Shown: positions 16,059 to 24,862 of the stretch, piece after piece | How positions within the stretch are numbered: the first letter of the stretch is position 1 | Layout: every line of letters begins with the position of its first letter | IMG/VR virus record: IMGVR_UViG_3300007734_000719 | Location: 1-51,064 of that record | Length of the DNA stretch: 51,064 bases | Reading direction: 5' to 3' (one strand) | DNA from: a virus | Program-made: the position numbers and the translations under genes | Notes under the pieces: generated by a model | Databases searched by the model: none | Told to the model about the DNA's origin: nothing | The model's input: only the letters and a program-made list of their open reading frames with translations

Positions 16059-18771
16059 GGGTTTCAAAAGCAGTTTTCCAGTTATCGAGGGTGGGGTTTG
16101 ATGCCCATTCTATCGGGGATGGCAGGCGTGAATCACCATAGGTCGCTCGATCCGTCGTAACGTCGAACGCCTTCAATCTTAGTCCAGTTACGACTGCTTT
16201 ACCCCCAATCAATCGGGGTTCCACCCCACGAATTTTGAGGACATTCTGGACGGTTTCTTTGAGGCGATCTACAAATCTTTGCTTAGCAGCATGCTTGTAT
16301 CCATTTGATTTACAGAAGTTTACATAACTTGCGTATAGTTCTATGTATGCATTCTTTACATACAAGCCACGTTCACTTTCATCGGTTGATGGGCGGAATG
16401 CACCACCACCAATCGAAGTCATTGAATTCGGCGCGAATAGGCAACAATCGGAGAGCCACGCGCAGATCGGATTGTTGAACACCAAAGCTTCGATGTCCGT
16501 GGCGTTCAAGGTTGGGCAGTGTTTTACCGGGTTGCTGAGAACGTCCCGCATATCGTCAAAGCTCATCGATAGAGCCCAGCTAACAATACCCGATAGTTCT
16601 GGTGCCAGTTCCCCTTCGACTCGATCCTCATACACATTTATAAGATTCTTGCGCTGAGAAGGCGGAACAACCTTATCCATGACAATGGTCAGTCTTCGGC
16701 GCTCTAGTCCGCTACTGATGTCGGATGAAGATATATGCTCGTTTGATGCAATACAAACCATCAACTCTGGTTTGAAGTTTATTGTCTGGGTGCCGTACTT
16801 CCGTTCAGCTCGTAGGGTATCGGAGGATGAAGTAAGTTTTTTAAGAGTATCCAGTCGCTTTGAGAATGAAGCTTCGTCAGTTAGGAGAAGCAATCTCTTA
16901 CCGATAAGATTGTGTGTTTCAAATCTATTTGTTTCGATGGTTTCCAGATCACTTGTGTGAGTCCCTCCGTAACCTGCCAAGGCAATCAGGATTTGCTGCA
17001 GCGTGGACTTACCCGTACCGCCAGGACCAATCAAGTGCAAGAATTTTTCGCCTGTAACGTAACCAGTTACGAGTGCTCGGAGGAACGCTTGGAGGATAAC
17101 TACTTTCTCAGTGCCGACTGCGTGTTCAAGCCATGTCAAAAAGAGTGGGCATTTTGCTGCCGGATCGTAATCGTAACCAAGCTTAGTCCTTAGATACAAG
17201 TCTTTATGATTACCAGCACTGAACTGCTGTTTATCTGGATCTAAGATACCGTTCTTAAATGCAATGAAGCGGCGCCCTTTACTCCATATGGGTGTGCGTC
17301 CGCCGTCAATCGACTTCAGCATCTTTGCTTTAAGTATTTGATATACCGAAGTGACGGTAGCTGATGTGTATCTAGGTAGAATACCCGCCGTAATAAATGT
17401 ATCAAGGGTCTTAACAATCCGACGCTTAATATGTTGATCATCCTGTAGGTACCAAATCCCCTGATCATCGTCATATGTAAAGAACTCATCTAAGATTGAG
17501 TCGAACAAAAACTTGTCGCCGTAGTTGTTAACAATTACATCGGCAATATCGTTCTCAGAGAACTGCCTGTTGTTCGGCTGCAGATTAATCAATTGTGTTG
17601 GCGTAGTCGGCGTGGTAACCATTTCTTCTAAAGGATGTTGTTCTGCAATTTGATCTGATAAAAAAATATCAAAAGCCAAGATGGAATTTGTTGGCTTTGG
17701 TTTTGAACTACTTATGTTGTTTTTAATATCATCTGGGCACTGAGCATCATAGATCTCCTTGTTGCTTATCTTTATTTTTTTCCAAGGAGCTATTTCACCG
17801 TTTTCAGCAGCGATTGAAATCGCAGGTTTTAGTGAAACTGCATCTGTGATGCTGTTGAGGATGCGGGTAAATTTGCCGTCTAGTTCGGGGGCGTAGTCAT
17901 ACAGAGCATAGAACGCACGGTGTGCTATGTCAAGAGGGTTTTCACGAACGGTCAGACCTGCTTCCTTTAGCCAGTTAGTCCACCCAATGATTTCTTTGAG
18001 GGCCATTGCCATGGCAAACGAGCGATCCTCTACCGGATCCCCGTCCAAAATTGATTTGACAGCGTTGCTAACTAACTTAGATAAGTCAACTCCGTCGTAA
18101 GCTTGCGTAATTGTTAAGGCATCTTCTGGACTGCTTTCCGAACTCGCTTCTTTCGGTTCCGCTAAAAACGAGACATATGCTTGATCAATTTTATCTTCTG
18201 GTATGAACTTATCAGTTAAACAGATAACTTCCGAGTTATCTTTTGCACCGTAGAACAAGTTAACTGTTGACGTTGCTCTACGATCTGAACCCGGAATTGC
18301 TGAAGATATCTTACGAGTAAACCACTGAAAAAACTCAGGATCAATTATTACTTTCTCTAACCCAAAAACTAAACGAAACCGAGGCCACTCCGGCGTGGAA
18401 CTAGGCGAGTAGTAAGCGTACGAAAGATACTTCTTGCATACATCTAGTTCTAAAGCCTGCTCAACAGTAAGCTCTTGTTTCTGTACTTTATCTCCTTCTG
18501 TTGTTTTTCCGTCTGCCTGGTTATCAATATCTACGATTATTAGACCCGCCTGAATACATCCCGTAGAGTCTTTAACTCGTTTACCGTTTATTAAGTGCCA
18601 CGCGCAAAGACCTGCGCCTCGATTAACTTGGTCAGCTATAAGATCTATAGATGTGTTAGTGGGAATCCAGTTCTCGTTAAAGGATTTAAAGTTTCCGCCT
18701 ACACTTATCTTTCCAGTTTTGCTGTTGACGTATTTGCGAACCTCTTCATTGATTGAACAAACAAAATTCAT
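16039..18771 (-). CDS. Primase-helicase: AEP-like primase plus D5/SF3 helicase
   Basis: A 910-aa protein. ATG 18771 is chosen for its GGAG at -11; an in-frame ATG 18792 is possible. The N-terminal region carries an AEP-primase-like acidic motif (GLIIVDIDNQ, near residue 75), then SSTPEWPRFRLVFGL. Residues about 400-540 match D5_N-type sequence. The SF3 helicase follows: Walker A GPGGTGKST (near 580), Walker B LLLLTDEA (near 626), motif C VCIASNE (near 671), ERRRLTIVMD (near 690). The enzyme would prime and unwind the phage genome. Downstream helper domains up to 910 may bind DNA. Size fits large phage D5 proteins. Confidence 0.92.
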   Translation of the reverse strand: MNFVCSINEEVRKYVNSKTGKISVGGNFKSFNENWIPTNTSIDLIADQVNRGAGLCAWHLINGKRVKDSTGCIQAGLIIVDIDNQADGKTTEGDKVQKQELTVEQALELDVCKKYLSYAYYSPSSTPEWPRFRLVFGLEKVIIDPEFFQWFTRKISSAIPGSDRRATSTVNLFYGAKDNSEVICLTDKFIPEDKIDQAYVSFLAEPKEASSESSPEDALTITQAYDGVDLSKLVSNAVKSILDGDPVEDRSFAMAMALKEIIGWTNWLKEAGLTVRENPLDIAHRAFYALYDYAPELDGKFTRILNSITDAVSLKPAISIAAENGEIAPWKKIKISNKEIYDAQCPDDIKNNISSSKPKPTNSILAFDIFLSDQIAEQHPLEEMVTTPTTPTQLINLQPNNRQFSENDIADVIVNNYGDKFLFDSILDEFFTYDDDQGIWYLQDDQHIKRRIVKTLDTFITAGILPRYTSATVTSVYQILKAKMLKSIDGGRTPIWSKGRRFIAFKNGILDPDKQQFSAGNHKDLYLRTKLGYDYDPAAKCPLFLTWLEHAVGTEKVVILQAFLRALVTGYVTGEKFLHLIGPGGTGKSTLQQILIALAGYGGTHTSDLETIETNRFETHNLIGKRLLLLTDEASFSKRLDTLKKLTSSSDTLRAERKYGTQTINFKPELMVCIASNEHISSSDISSGLERRRLTIVMDKVVPPSQRKNLINVYEDRVEGELAPELSGIVSWALSMSFDDMRDVLSNPVKHCPTLNATDIEALVFNNPICAWLSDCCLFAPNSMTSIGGGAFRPSTDESERGLYVKNAYIELYASYVNFCKSNGYKHAAKQRFVDRLKETVQNVLKIRGVEPRLIGGKAVVTGLRLKAFDVTTDRATYGDSRLPSPIEWASNPTLDNWKTAFETHDGTSN

Positions 18772-18840
18772 GGACTCACTCCGTTCACTCATTTTGCCAT
18801 GACAAGACAGCCCTCGCCACGGGCAACCCGGCATTGATGG

Positions 18841-19611
18841 TTAAATTTGTTCGTAATACTTGCGTAGCACGGCCATCCACATCTCTTTATCTTTTTCAAC
18901 TTCGCTTGGTCCAAACGTGAATACCTGCACAGAATAGTCCTTAATAGGCGTTGCTACTATAATGCGCGTCTTTTCAATCTTAGTTCCCAGACAGTGCTCA
19001 GCTGCTATAGCGTATGCAGCTAGTTGAAGTTTTGTTTTCTTGAGCTTGAACACACCGCTGACAAGAGCTTTGCGGGTTTTTTCGTCTAGCCCACTATTAG
19101 CTTTTGGAAATTTATAACTATATGGACCTGCCGACGTTTTAAAGTCTCCGAGGATTAGCTCTCCGGTAGCGTCTTTATAAACAATGTCAGGGCAGCCAGC
19201 ATACCCGTAACCAGTTACTTCATCGTAATAATGTATCCGCCCAACACCGTCATCCCCTACGAATTTGGACCACTGTGGTTGGTTGTAGGGCTTTTCTGAC
19301 CACAGAATTTTTCCGCCTTCAAAAAGTTCATCGAGTTTCTCAGGAAGATCTTCCCAGAACGGCATCAATTCTGCGGAAGGTCTAACGGCTAAACCACGGA
19401 TGTAGTTTTCAACTGCATTGTGTATCCAAGTTCCTCGGGCTGCTGCAGCATCTGCAACACCAGGATTCATTATGTTCCAGTGAGCCAGTTTTTGCTGAGT
19501 TTCCGCTGTCTGTGTGGCAGACAATACACTTGTTACGGAAGGTAGTGGTCTAGGAACTCCCTGACAATTGTAATGACGAAGCCCATTTAACGTAAGTCTT
19601 GTCTGGGACAC
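18841..19611 (-). CDS. PD-(D/E)XK nuclease (RecB/Cas4-like exonuclease)
   Basis: A 256-aa protein. Signature residues in order: H64 in RGTWIHNAVENYI, E106 in LWSEKPYN, D142 in GCPDIVYKD, D156-x-K158 in LILGDFKTS, and the QLAAYA motif near 195. This is the full RecB-nuclease set, so it should be active. No Fe-S cysteine cluster like Cas4 is seen. It likely serves recombination or DNA end processing together with the polymerase and primase encoded around it. Confidence 0.9.
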   Translation of the reverse strand: MSQTRLTLNGLRHYNCQGVPRPLPSVTSVLSATQTAETQQKLAHWNIMNPGVADAAAARGTWIHNAVENYIRGLAVRPSAELMPFWEDLPEKLDELFEGGKILWSEKPYNQPQWSKFVGDDGVGRIHYYDEVTGYGYAGCPDIVYKDATGELILGDFKTSAGPYSYKFPKANSGLDEKTRKALVSGVFKLKKTKLQLAAYAIAAEHCLGTKIEKTRIIVATPIKDYSVQVFTFGPSEVEKDKEMWMAVLRKYYEQI

Positions 19612-19650
19612 AACAACGTGTCGAATTAATTAAACTCTAGCGCATCTAGA

Positions 19651-20016
19651 TCAGAATGCATTTACTGGCAATCGAGGCGGATTGAAAATGGTATTGTCCG
19701 GTCCTTCATCGTCCTCGTCTCCTTCATCATCATCTTCTTCGTCATCATCTAAGAAGAACTCGGATTTTTGGTAACGAAAATCTTTCGTATGGGCTTCCAG
19801 TTCTTCGCTCATACACATGCCTGCCATGTAGGATTCCACTACGACTTCTCCACATTCCTCAGCGGACCTAGGAGTACCGTCTGGTCCCACGCATTCCTGA
19901 AGAAGTTGGTTCGACACAGATAACGCACAAAGCTTATCTAGTTTATCGTTTAGTTTAGTCAGATGGTTCAAGACGGACTTCTGAAACGCCTCAAATTTTT
20001 CTGCTCGTGATTTCAT
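19651..20016 (-). CDS. Small coiled-coil protein with acidic tail
   Basis: A 121-aa protein from ATG 20016, with GGAG 8 bases upstream, overlapping the upstream stop (ATGA). Residues 1-35 are a heptad helix (RAEKFEAFQKSVLNHLTKLN). Residues about 85-110 are an Asp/Glu tract (DDDEEDDDEGDEDDE). Acidic tails of this kind mimic DNA or bind replication proteins. Family not recognised. Confidence 0.6.
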   Translation of the reverse strand: MKSRAEKFEAFQKSVLNHLTKLNDKLDKLCALSVSNQLLQECVGPDGTPRSAEECGEVVVESYMAGMCMSEELEAHTKDFRYQKSEFFLDDDEEDDDEGDEDDEGPDNTIFNPPRLPVNAF

Positions 20017-20564
20017 GTCGGCAGCTCCGGTAGGGCTCCAATGTCTTCCCAATTTACAGCATAAGAGATCATCGTACCATCTCTCCACAATTCGGGTTTT
20101 TGGAAGACAAACCAACAAGCTGTTACTGAGTCCTTCGTTGAACCGATGGACCTGAATCGTGGGCGTGGAGACAGGACCACCATATTCGACAATTTATTCT
20201 TTAGAAGGAATGTTCTGCGTCGTGCTACCGGTTCGATAAACGAAAGCCTGTCCAGTACGGCGACTCCATTCGTCGCTATGTTCATACCATATTCCAAAAT
20301 GAATTCGCTTAGAGACTTTAAACCCATTGTTGAACAAATAACCCAATCAAATGCTTGTTCGCGCATCCCGACCCACCAATTTGGGTCCGTTATATTTTCA
20401 ATATCTGTATTTGTCGTTACGGTGTAATTGTGTTGTTTAAGTTCCGTAGATAAAGTTAAATCTGGATCAAAAGGCACAAGCACAGAACCAGTTATAAATG
20501 TGTGTTTTACCAAGGTATGGGTGACACCGGAGGGAATCGTATAAAATTCGCTCATAAAGATCAT
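20013..20564 (-). CDS. Methyltransferase-fold protein with lost catalytic motif
   Basis: About 183 aa (start at 20564 or 20555; an upstream GTG at 20606 is possible). The layout resembles phage adenine methyltransferase-like proteins: VLVPFDPDLTLSTEL where motif I should be, FDWVICSTMGLKSLSEF where motif IV NPP(Y/F) should be, then GVAVLDRLSFIEPVARRRTF and TACWFVFQK. The SAM-binding glycine loop and NPPY are both replaced, so the enzyme is probably inactive in methylation or repurposed. Coupled by ATGA to the acidic protein. Confidence 0.55.
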   Translation of the reverse strand: MIFMSEFYTIPSGVTHTLVKHTFITGSVLVPFDPDLTLSTELKQHNYTVTTNTDIENITDPNWWVGMREQAFDWVICSTMGLKSLSEFILEYGMNIATNGVAVLDRLSFIEPVARRRTFLLKNKLSNMVVLSPRPRFRSIGSTKDSVTACWFVFQKPELWRDGTMISYAVNWEDIGALPELPT

Positions 20565-20644
20565 GCTGGGATCCGAACTGTAATGCAAATCACCTTGTCT
20601 GTCCACAGGGTGTCTGCTATATTTAGGCGGATCACATTAAAAGC

Positions 20645-20890
20645 ATGTCAAGTTTTGAATGGCTTGATACGGAACAAAACTTTATACATCAACAAGTCCT
20701 TATGGACGCCAAAAAACTAGAGAAAGAAGATCTACTTAAATTATTTGATATGGTACACAAACAGTCACTTGTACGGAATAGGCTTTTTAGTTGTTTAGTT
20801 AAACACTGTGTACGGACGGGTGTAACTTTGCCTTCGTTCGATACGTTGCTTGCACCTCAGGAAATCAAACGTAATCTTGTGTCTACCTGA
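20645..20890 (+). CDS. nblA: NblA-like phycobilisome degradation adaptor
   Basis: An 81-aa protein. Residues 5-58 have the NblA pattern: LDTEQNFIHQQVLMDAKKLEKEDLLKLFDMVHKQSLVRNRLFSCLVKH, a helix-turn-helix of about 54 residues with the E-x-L-L and L-x-R-x3-F-x3-L positions. In cyanobacteria NblA docks phycobilisomes to Clp protease. About 22 extra C-terminal residues (VTLPSFDTLLAPQEIKRN) are not usual. It is the only + gene in the 15.4-28.6 kb - strand block, with its own 80-bp leader region shared divergently. Likely frees amino acids during infection or limits light harvesting. Confidence 0.72.
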   Translation: MSSFEWLDTEQNFIHQQVLMDAKKLEKEDLLKLFDMVHKQSLVRNRLFSCLVKHCVRTGVTLPSFDTLLAPQEIKRNLVST

Positions 20891-20891
20891 T

Positions 20892-20917
20892 TGCCATAAA
20901 AAAAAGCACCGTGGGTA
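20892..20917 (-). terminator. Intrinsic terminator of SSB-like operon
   Basis: On the - strand GCACCG pairs with CGGTGC (6 bp, loop of 6), followed by eight T residues (20892-20899). It would stop transcripts from 21-28 kb before they run antisense through nblA. Confidence 0.8.
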
Positions 20918-20951
20918 CGGTGCTCGGATGGCTTCAACAGGGAATTGTAGC

Positions 20952-21764
20952 CTAGAAGTCAATCCCCAGGGCTTTTGCCTGTTCCTCTGTAAGCTCCATC
21001 GCTTTCTTGCGCTTGGGCTGCGGAGGGGCGGTAGGAGCTTCCTCTGTATCCTTTGCGTTAGCGGAAGGCAGCGAAGGTTGGAACCCTGAAGATCCTCCAA
21101 TTTGCGAAGGGTTTTCGGCTGCAAACTGAGCTTTGATCGCCGCGTGGTCTGAACCCAAAGGCAGTTCCACCAAGTTGGCGCCGGGAATGTGCGATTTAAG
21201 GCAATGTGCTGCGGATGAAGCACCTTCGACTGCAAGCCACTCGTTGATATCCTCGACGAGTTTCTTTTCTTCGGCGCTTTCTGCAGGACGATCCTTAAAG
21301 TCCAGAGCGTTGTAGTTGATCTTGGCTCCGTCAGCACCTGTAACAGGATCCCTTTCGTTGAAAGATTTCGTTACAAACTTGCTGCTCGTTACCACGGAGG
21401 CACAGTTAATCCTGTTGTTATACAGGGTCTGGAAGTAAGAGATAAAGTTCTTCTGGCTGGATTTACCAGAAATCATCGCCGTGGTTACACAGCGTGGCGG
21501 GAGCAGCCGATGGTTCGGGGACACACCAATAAAAGCGATGCGTAGAAACTCCTCTTGGTTCCGCATCCCTAAGTTGCCAAAGTAGGGCGTAAAGCCTATG
21601 AGGATGAACTCAATGGGGATCCCGTTGTCGTTCGCATCCACAATCGCAGAGTCTGAGTCTACGTCTGACTTCCAGCGACGAGCTTGAAGATCAATGCGAA
21701 GTGTGTGAGGAGGAACGTTAGCGAGAATCTCGTCTTCAGAAAAGTTGCCAGCGATAAATACCAT
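20952..21764 (-). CDS. Replication-associated protein with acidic/aromatic C-terminal tip
   Basis: A 270-aa protein. N-terminal beta-rich region (LRIDLQARRWKSDVD...PIEFILIGFTPYFG) and middle FLRIAFIGVSPNHRLLPP and TAMISGKSSQKNFISYFQ. The C-terminus is a flexible Pro/Ala/Lys linker ending ALGIDF, like SSB or gp2.5 tips that recruit partners. The neighbour 21780-22424 ends in a similar SIDFSL tip. A ssDNA-binding or accessory role is plausible but unproven. Confidence 0.55.
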   Translation of the reverse strand: MVFIAGNFSEDEILANVPPHTLRIDLQARRWKSDVDSDSAIVDANDNGIPIEFILIGFTPYFGNLGMRNQEEFLRIAFIGVSPNHRLLPPRCVTTAMISGKSSQKNFISYFQTLYNNRINCASVVTSSKFVTKSFNERDPVTGADGAKINYNALDFKDRPAESAEEKKLVEDINEWLAVEGASSAAHCLKSHIPGANLVELPLGSDHAAIKAQFAAENPSQIGGSSGFQPSLPSANAKDTEEAPTAPPQPKRKKAMELTEEQAKALGIDF

Positions 21765-21779
21765 AGTTAGATACCTAGA

Positions 21780-22424
21780 TCAGAGGGAGAAATCAATAGA
21801 ACCAATAGCCGCAGCGGCTACTTTACCTTTTTCAGGATCAGCAGCTTTCTTGGGTGCGGACTTCGTAGATTTGGGAAGGTAGAGGATTTTGTCCAGAGTG
21901 TAGTTTAGGTAGTTTTTGTCGTCTTTTTCGCTTGTAGAAACTTTACCGACGGCGATCGTGGGCGTTCCGGGCGCTAGCTCTGAGAGTTGCTTAGAAAGCT
22001 CGGCCCAAGCTGTCAGCTTTATCCAGTTAGTTTCTGAATTTTCAGACTGCCAAGCAAGAGACCTGTTGGTTACTGTTGTGTCTGACAGTTCAACCTCATC
22101 GGACTTGGGTCCAAGACCACCCGTCGCAATGAATAGGTTGATTGCCAACAGATCATCGAAGTTATCTCTTGTTACAACCAGCATCGGCTGCATCTGAAGA
22201 ACTCCGTCTAGCGTTGGCCGCGTGGGTCCAATTGCTAACACGGTGTCTGATTTTTTAAGATCCTGAAGTAGTTTCCCTACGTAGTGGTTTTTGTCTTGTA
22301 GCAGTTGAACTTTGGTGTGTACACGTTTTTCGTTGGATGGGAGAGAGTCAGCTAGGACGTTGATTACGCCTTCATTTTCTTGAGCTGGATCTGTGATCGT
22401 CAGACCGAGTAGAAAGACATTCAC
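21780..22424 (-). CDS. OB-fold SSB-like protein
   Basis: A 214-aa protein. Residues about 115-185 (VTNRSLAWQSENSETNWIKLTAWAELSKQLSEL...TIAVGKV, then YLNYTLDKILYL) match the strand order and WIKLTAW box of bacterial SSB OB folds. The first 100 residues contain a further beta-rich segment. The C-terminus is a Lys/Ala linker ending SIDFSL. Located between replication genes. Binding single-stranded DNA is the likely role. Confidence 0.65.
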   Translation of the reverse strand: MNVFLLGLTITDPAQENEGVINVLADSLPSNEKRVHTKVQLLQDKNHYVGKLLQDLKKSDTVLAIGPTRPTLDGVLQMQPMLVVTRDNFDDLLAINLFIATGGLGPKSDEVELSDTTVTNRSLAWQSENSETNWIKLTAWAELSKQLSELAPGTPTIAVGKVSTSEKDDKNYLNYTLDKILYLPKSTKSAPKKAADPEKGKVAAAAIGSIDFSL

Positions 22425-22953
22425 GGTTTAGTTTCCGGTAAATAGTTGAACGATGGACTTTTAGTGCCTTGGCAGCCTGGGTCACCCCAGAACCTTGGCC
22501 CAGGAATGCTAACAGCATATTGGTGTCCGCGCCAGTTAATTTTGAGTTTTTTCCGGATTTGTACGAGAAGTGGTACGGGTTAACGCAGGACTTACAGTTG
22601 CAGCTTGGACGAGCTACGACTCCTTCTTGAGGGATGTCTAAATACTTTAATATTAAAACCCTTGTATAATATCTTTGACCCAAAACATATAAACAGGGGA
22701 CATTATTACTAAAATAACCTAGCCAAGGATCGCATGTTTTAAAGTCAAATAAGTTATAAGCTAATTTTTTAAACAAAGTACATAGTTGTGTTTCTTTAAT
22801 TAACTCATAGTGTAATGAGTATGAATCTGCGTTTAGTGATCGGCAGACATCTTCGGCTTGAGCTGAAGCGTGTGTTGTTGTATTTGCTTGAATTTGTAAA
22901 CTACAGAATTTATTGTTCTTTAAAATACTTAACTTATAGAATTTACTTTCCAT
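22372..22953 (-). CDS. DNA-binding protein with Cys/His motif and Fis-like HTH
   Basis: A 193-aa protein. Residues about 118-131 (PSCNCKSCVNPYHFSY) look like the zinc-binding loop of HNH/homing endonucleases. The end has a helix-turn-helix GVTQAAKALKVHRSTIYRKL (about residues 155-175). This mix suggests a regulator or degenerate endonuclease. It overlaps the SSB-like gene by 53 bp, an unusually long overlap. The first 100 residues are AT-rich in coding and of unknown fold. Confidence 0.6.
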   Translation of the reverse strand: MESKFYKLSILKNNKFCSLQIQANTTTHASAQAEDVCRSLNADSYSLHYELIKETQLCTLFKKLAYNLFDFKTCDPWLGYFSNNVPCLYVLGQRYYTRVLILKYLDIPQEGVVARPSCNCKSCVNPYHFSYKSGKNSKLTGADTNMLLAFLGQGSGVTQAAKALKVHRSTIYRKLNRECLSTRSDDHRSSSRK

Positions 22954-22957
22954 TTTT

Positions 22958-24838
22958 TTATTTGTAAAGACTATATAATTGTCCCGCTAACCTAAATTTT
23001 TGTGCTATATCGTCCCCTAAAGGAATATTTTCTTCCTGAACCCATTGTTTAATTTCATCGTCCGTGTAGTTTTTACTTACCGCGTCTTCATAGTCTTTAG
23101 TTCCAAAAATTGTTGGGTCATTACCGTACTCTGTACTCATAGGAGGACGAGGAGTACCAAATCTACTAGAGTCGCTCATTTTTTTCCCCGATGTATTTGG
23201 AGGAGTATATGTAGGGGGAGTATAATTGTATGCTTGAGTAGGTAATTGATATTTTTGCGCAATTTCTGGACCAAGCTTTATATTGTTTGTTTTTATATAA
23301 TTCTCTATCTCGCTGTCTGAGTAACCTAGTTTTACATTTTCGTCATAATCAATTTGACCGAATATGTCTGTAGAACTCCCATATTTTGTTGAAAGGGGGT
23401 CTCGTTGCTTTGCCACAGCAGGAGCAGGAGCAACATAATTATAATTCCTAGTCTGTAAATTAAACTTTGCTCCTATGTCGTCTCCTAATTTAAAAGTATT
23501 CGCTTCTATATAAGCTTTTATTTCGTCGTCTGTATTACCTGCTTTACGTGCTACTTCGTAATCAACTGTTCCAAATATATCTGACGAGTTTCCGTATGCT
23601 GTGGAAAGAAGAGATTTCTTTGTAGGGGCGTAGAATGCTGTACCCTCTTTTTGGAACCCAAGTGCGCCAATATTTTTAGCTTCTTCTGGGTTACTTGTAT
23701 AGAAATGTTGCCCCGTGGCAGCTTGAAGATATCTTTCTACAGCTGTTGAATTTTCAATGGGTGTTGTGTATGCTGCGCCAACCTTTCCTTCTAGGGTATA
23801 CCCCGCACCTACCGCTACATCTTTCTCCTTGGCTGAAGCAGTGTAGAGATGATCACCTGTTGCGGAGTTAACCAATCTGTAAACATCTGAAGTTCCAGAC
23901 ATCTGACCTGCATCTTTAAATAACTGGAACGCTTGACCTTCCGACGAAAGTCCTGCTGAATTTCCTTCGTCAATATTACTGGTGTACAAGTGTTGCCCCG
24001 TAGAAGGGTTTACAAACCTAGACATGGCCAAAAGCTCTGGAGTGTTAGCTGGCTTTTGTTCTGGAGTGCTAGCTGGTTTTTGTTCTGGAGTCGTGTTTTG
24101 CTTCGGAACTGTACCTACTACATCTTTAAACGGTGGCAATATGGCTACAGTAGGGTTATAGTCCGGTTTCGAAGAACCAAAGTCTATATTATTATCTTTT
24201 TGACTATAAGTTGCGGGAGGATTGTAGGTTACTGAACTAGTAGCTCCAGTTGGCGGCGTGGCAGCAGCAGGTTTATTTGAAGCACCCGAAGTTGTCGAAG
24301 CACCCGAAGTTGTCGAAGCACCCGAAGCTGTCGAAGCACCCGAAGCTGTCGAAGCACCCGAAGCTGTCGAAGCACCCGAAGCTGTCGAAGCTGTCGGGGG
24401 TGAAGTAGTTGCATCAGGTGTTTCTACTCGATTCAATCCATAACTTAAGGCTGAGCCATGTGATGGTTTGTTATAACTTAATCCTGTAGTAGAAACGCTG
24501 AAGCGGTTACCAGCGATTTTTTTAGGATCACTACCATCAAAACTTGCTCCTACAGCTGTCAGAAAAGTAGCCCATTCTGCGTCACTACCTGGACCAGATT
24601 CTGGTTTACTAGGTTCCGACGAAATGTCTGTATTATCTGTGCTTGATGTCGGTCCTTTGCCACCCGCTAGTTGAATAGGTTCCTGTGTATCGTTGGCAGC
24701 AGGAGTATCGGGAGTCTCGGTTATACCTATATTTTGTCGTTCTTCTGGTGTAGATTTCGCAAGCCAATTATCAGGAAACAATGTGTTCCCGGCGCTAAAA
24801 GGACCTTTTAATGTTTGTCCAGCTAACTGAAAAGCCAT
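22958..24838 (-). CDS. 626-aa modular repeat protein, putative virion/adhesin
   Basis: N-terminus carries the SPEER module (FSAGNTLFPDNWLAKSTPEERQNIGITETPD), shared with the protein at 8388. Next is a low-complexity Ala/Ser/Thr segment (GASTAS units, about residues 145-190). Residues about 270-415 hold three DUF5648-like units with H(L/F)YT (GQHLYTSN, GDHLYTAS, GQHFYTSN). Residues about 415-626 hold three repeats of about 65 residues: ST.YG...IFG..DY, then D.EI..(Y/W)(I/V), LG.(D/E)I..K(F/Y).L. Likely an extracellular binding protein. Strange location within the replication operon. Confidence 0.7.
   Translation of the reverse strand: MAFQLAGQTLKGPFSAGNTLFPDNWLAKSTPEERQNIGITETPDTPAANDTQEPIQLAGGKGPTSSTDNTDISSEPSKPESGPGSDAEWATFLTAVGASFDGSDPKKIAGNRFSVSTTGLSYNKPSHGSALSYGLNRVETPDATTSPPTASTASGASTASGASTASGASTASGASTTSGASTTSGASNKPAAATPPTGATSSVTYNPPATYSQKDNNIDFGSSKPDYNPTVAILPPFKDVVGTVPKQNTTPEQKPASTPEQKPANTPELLAMSRFVNPSTGQHLYTSNIDEGNSAGLSSEGQAFQLFKDAGQMSGTSDVYRLVNSATGDHLYTASAKEKDVAVGAGYTLEGKVGAAYTTPIENSTAVERYLQAATGQHFYTSNPEEAKNIGALGFQKEGTAFYAPTKKSLLSTAYGNSSDIFGTVDYEVARKAGNTDDEIKAYIEANTFKLGDDIGAKFNLQTRNYNYVAPAPAVAKQRDPLSTKYGSSTDIFGQIDYDENVKLGYSDSEIENYIKTNNIKLGPEIAQKYQLPTQAYNYTPPTYTPPNTSGKKMSDSSRFGTPRPPMSTEYGNDPTIFGTKDYEDAVSKNYTDDEIKQWVQEENIPLGDDIAQKFRLAGQLYSLYK
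24279..24395. repeat. 18-bp minisatellite, 6.5 units
   Basis: Six full units of GAAGCACCCGAAGYTGTC plus a half unit, coding on the - strand for repeating Gly-Ala-Ser-Thr-(Ala/Thr)-Ser. The four units nearest the N-terminal-coding side are identical, so the array is young. Confidence 0.9.
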
Positions 24839-24862
24839 TAACTTGTACTTGGTTTAAAGGAC

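Noticed and set aside
18772-18834. 21-codon extension of the primase-helicase
   Set aside because: ATG 18771 has a GGAG at good distance; the extension is Cys/Trp-rich and unlike primases.
24258-24443. + strand frame of Glu-Ala-Pro-Val repeats
   Set aside because: Antisense of the minisatellite in the 626-aa gene.
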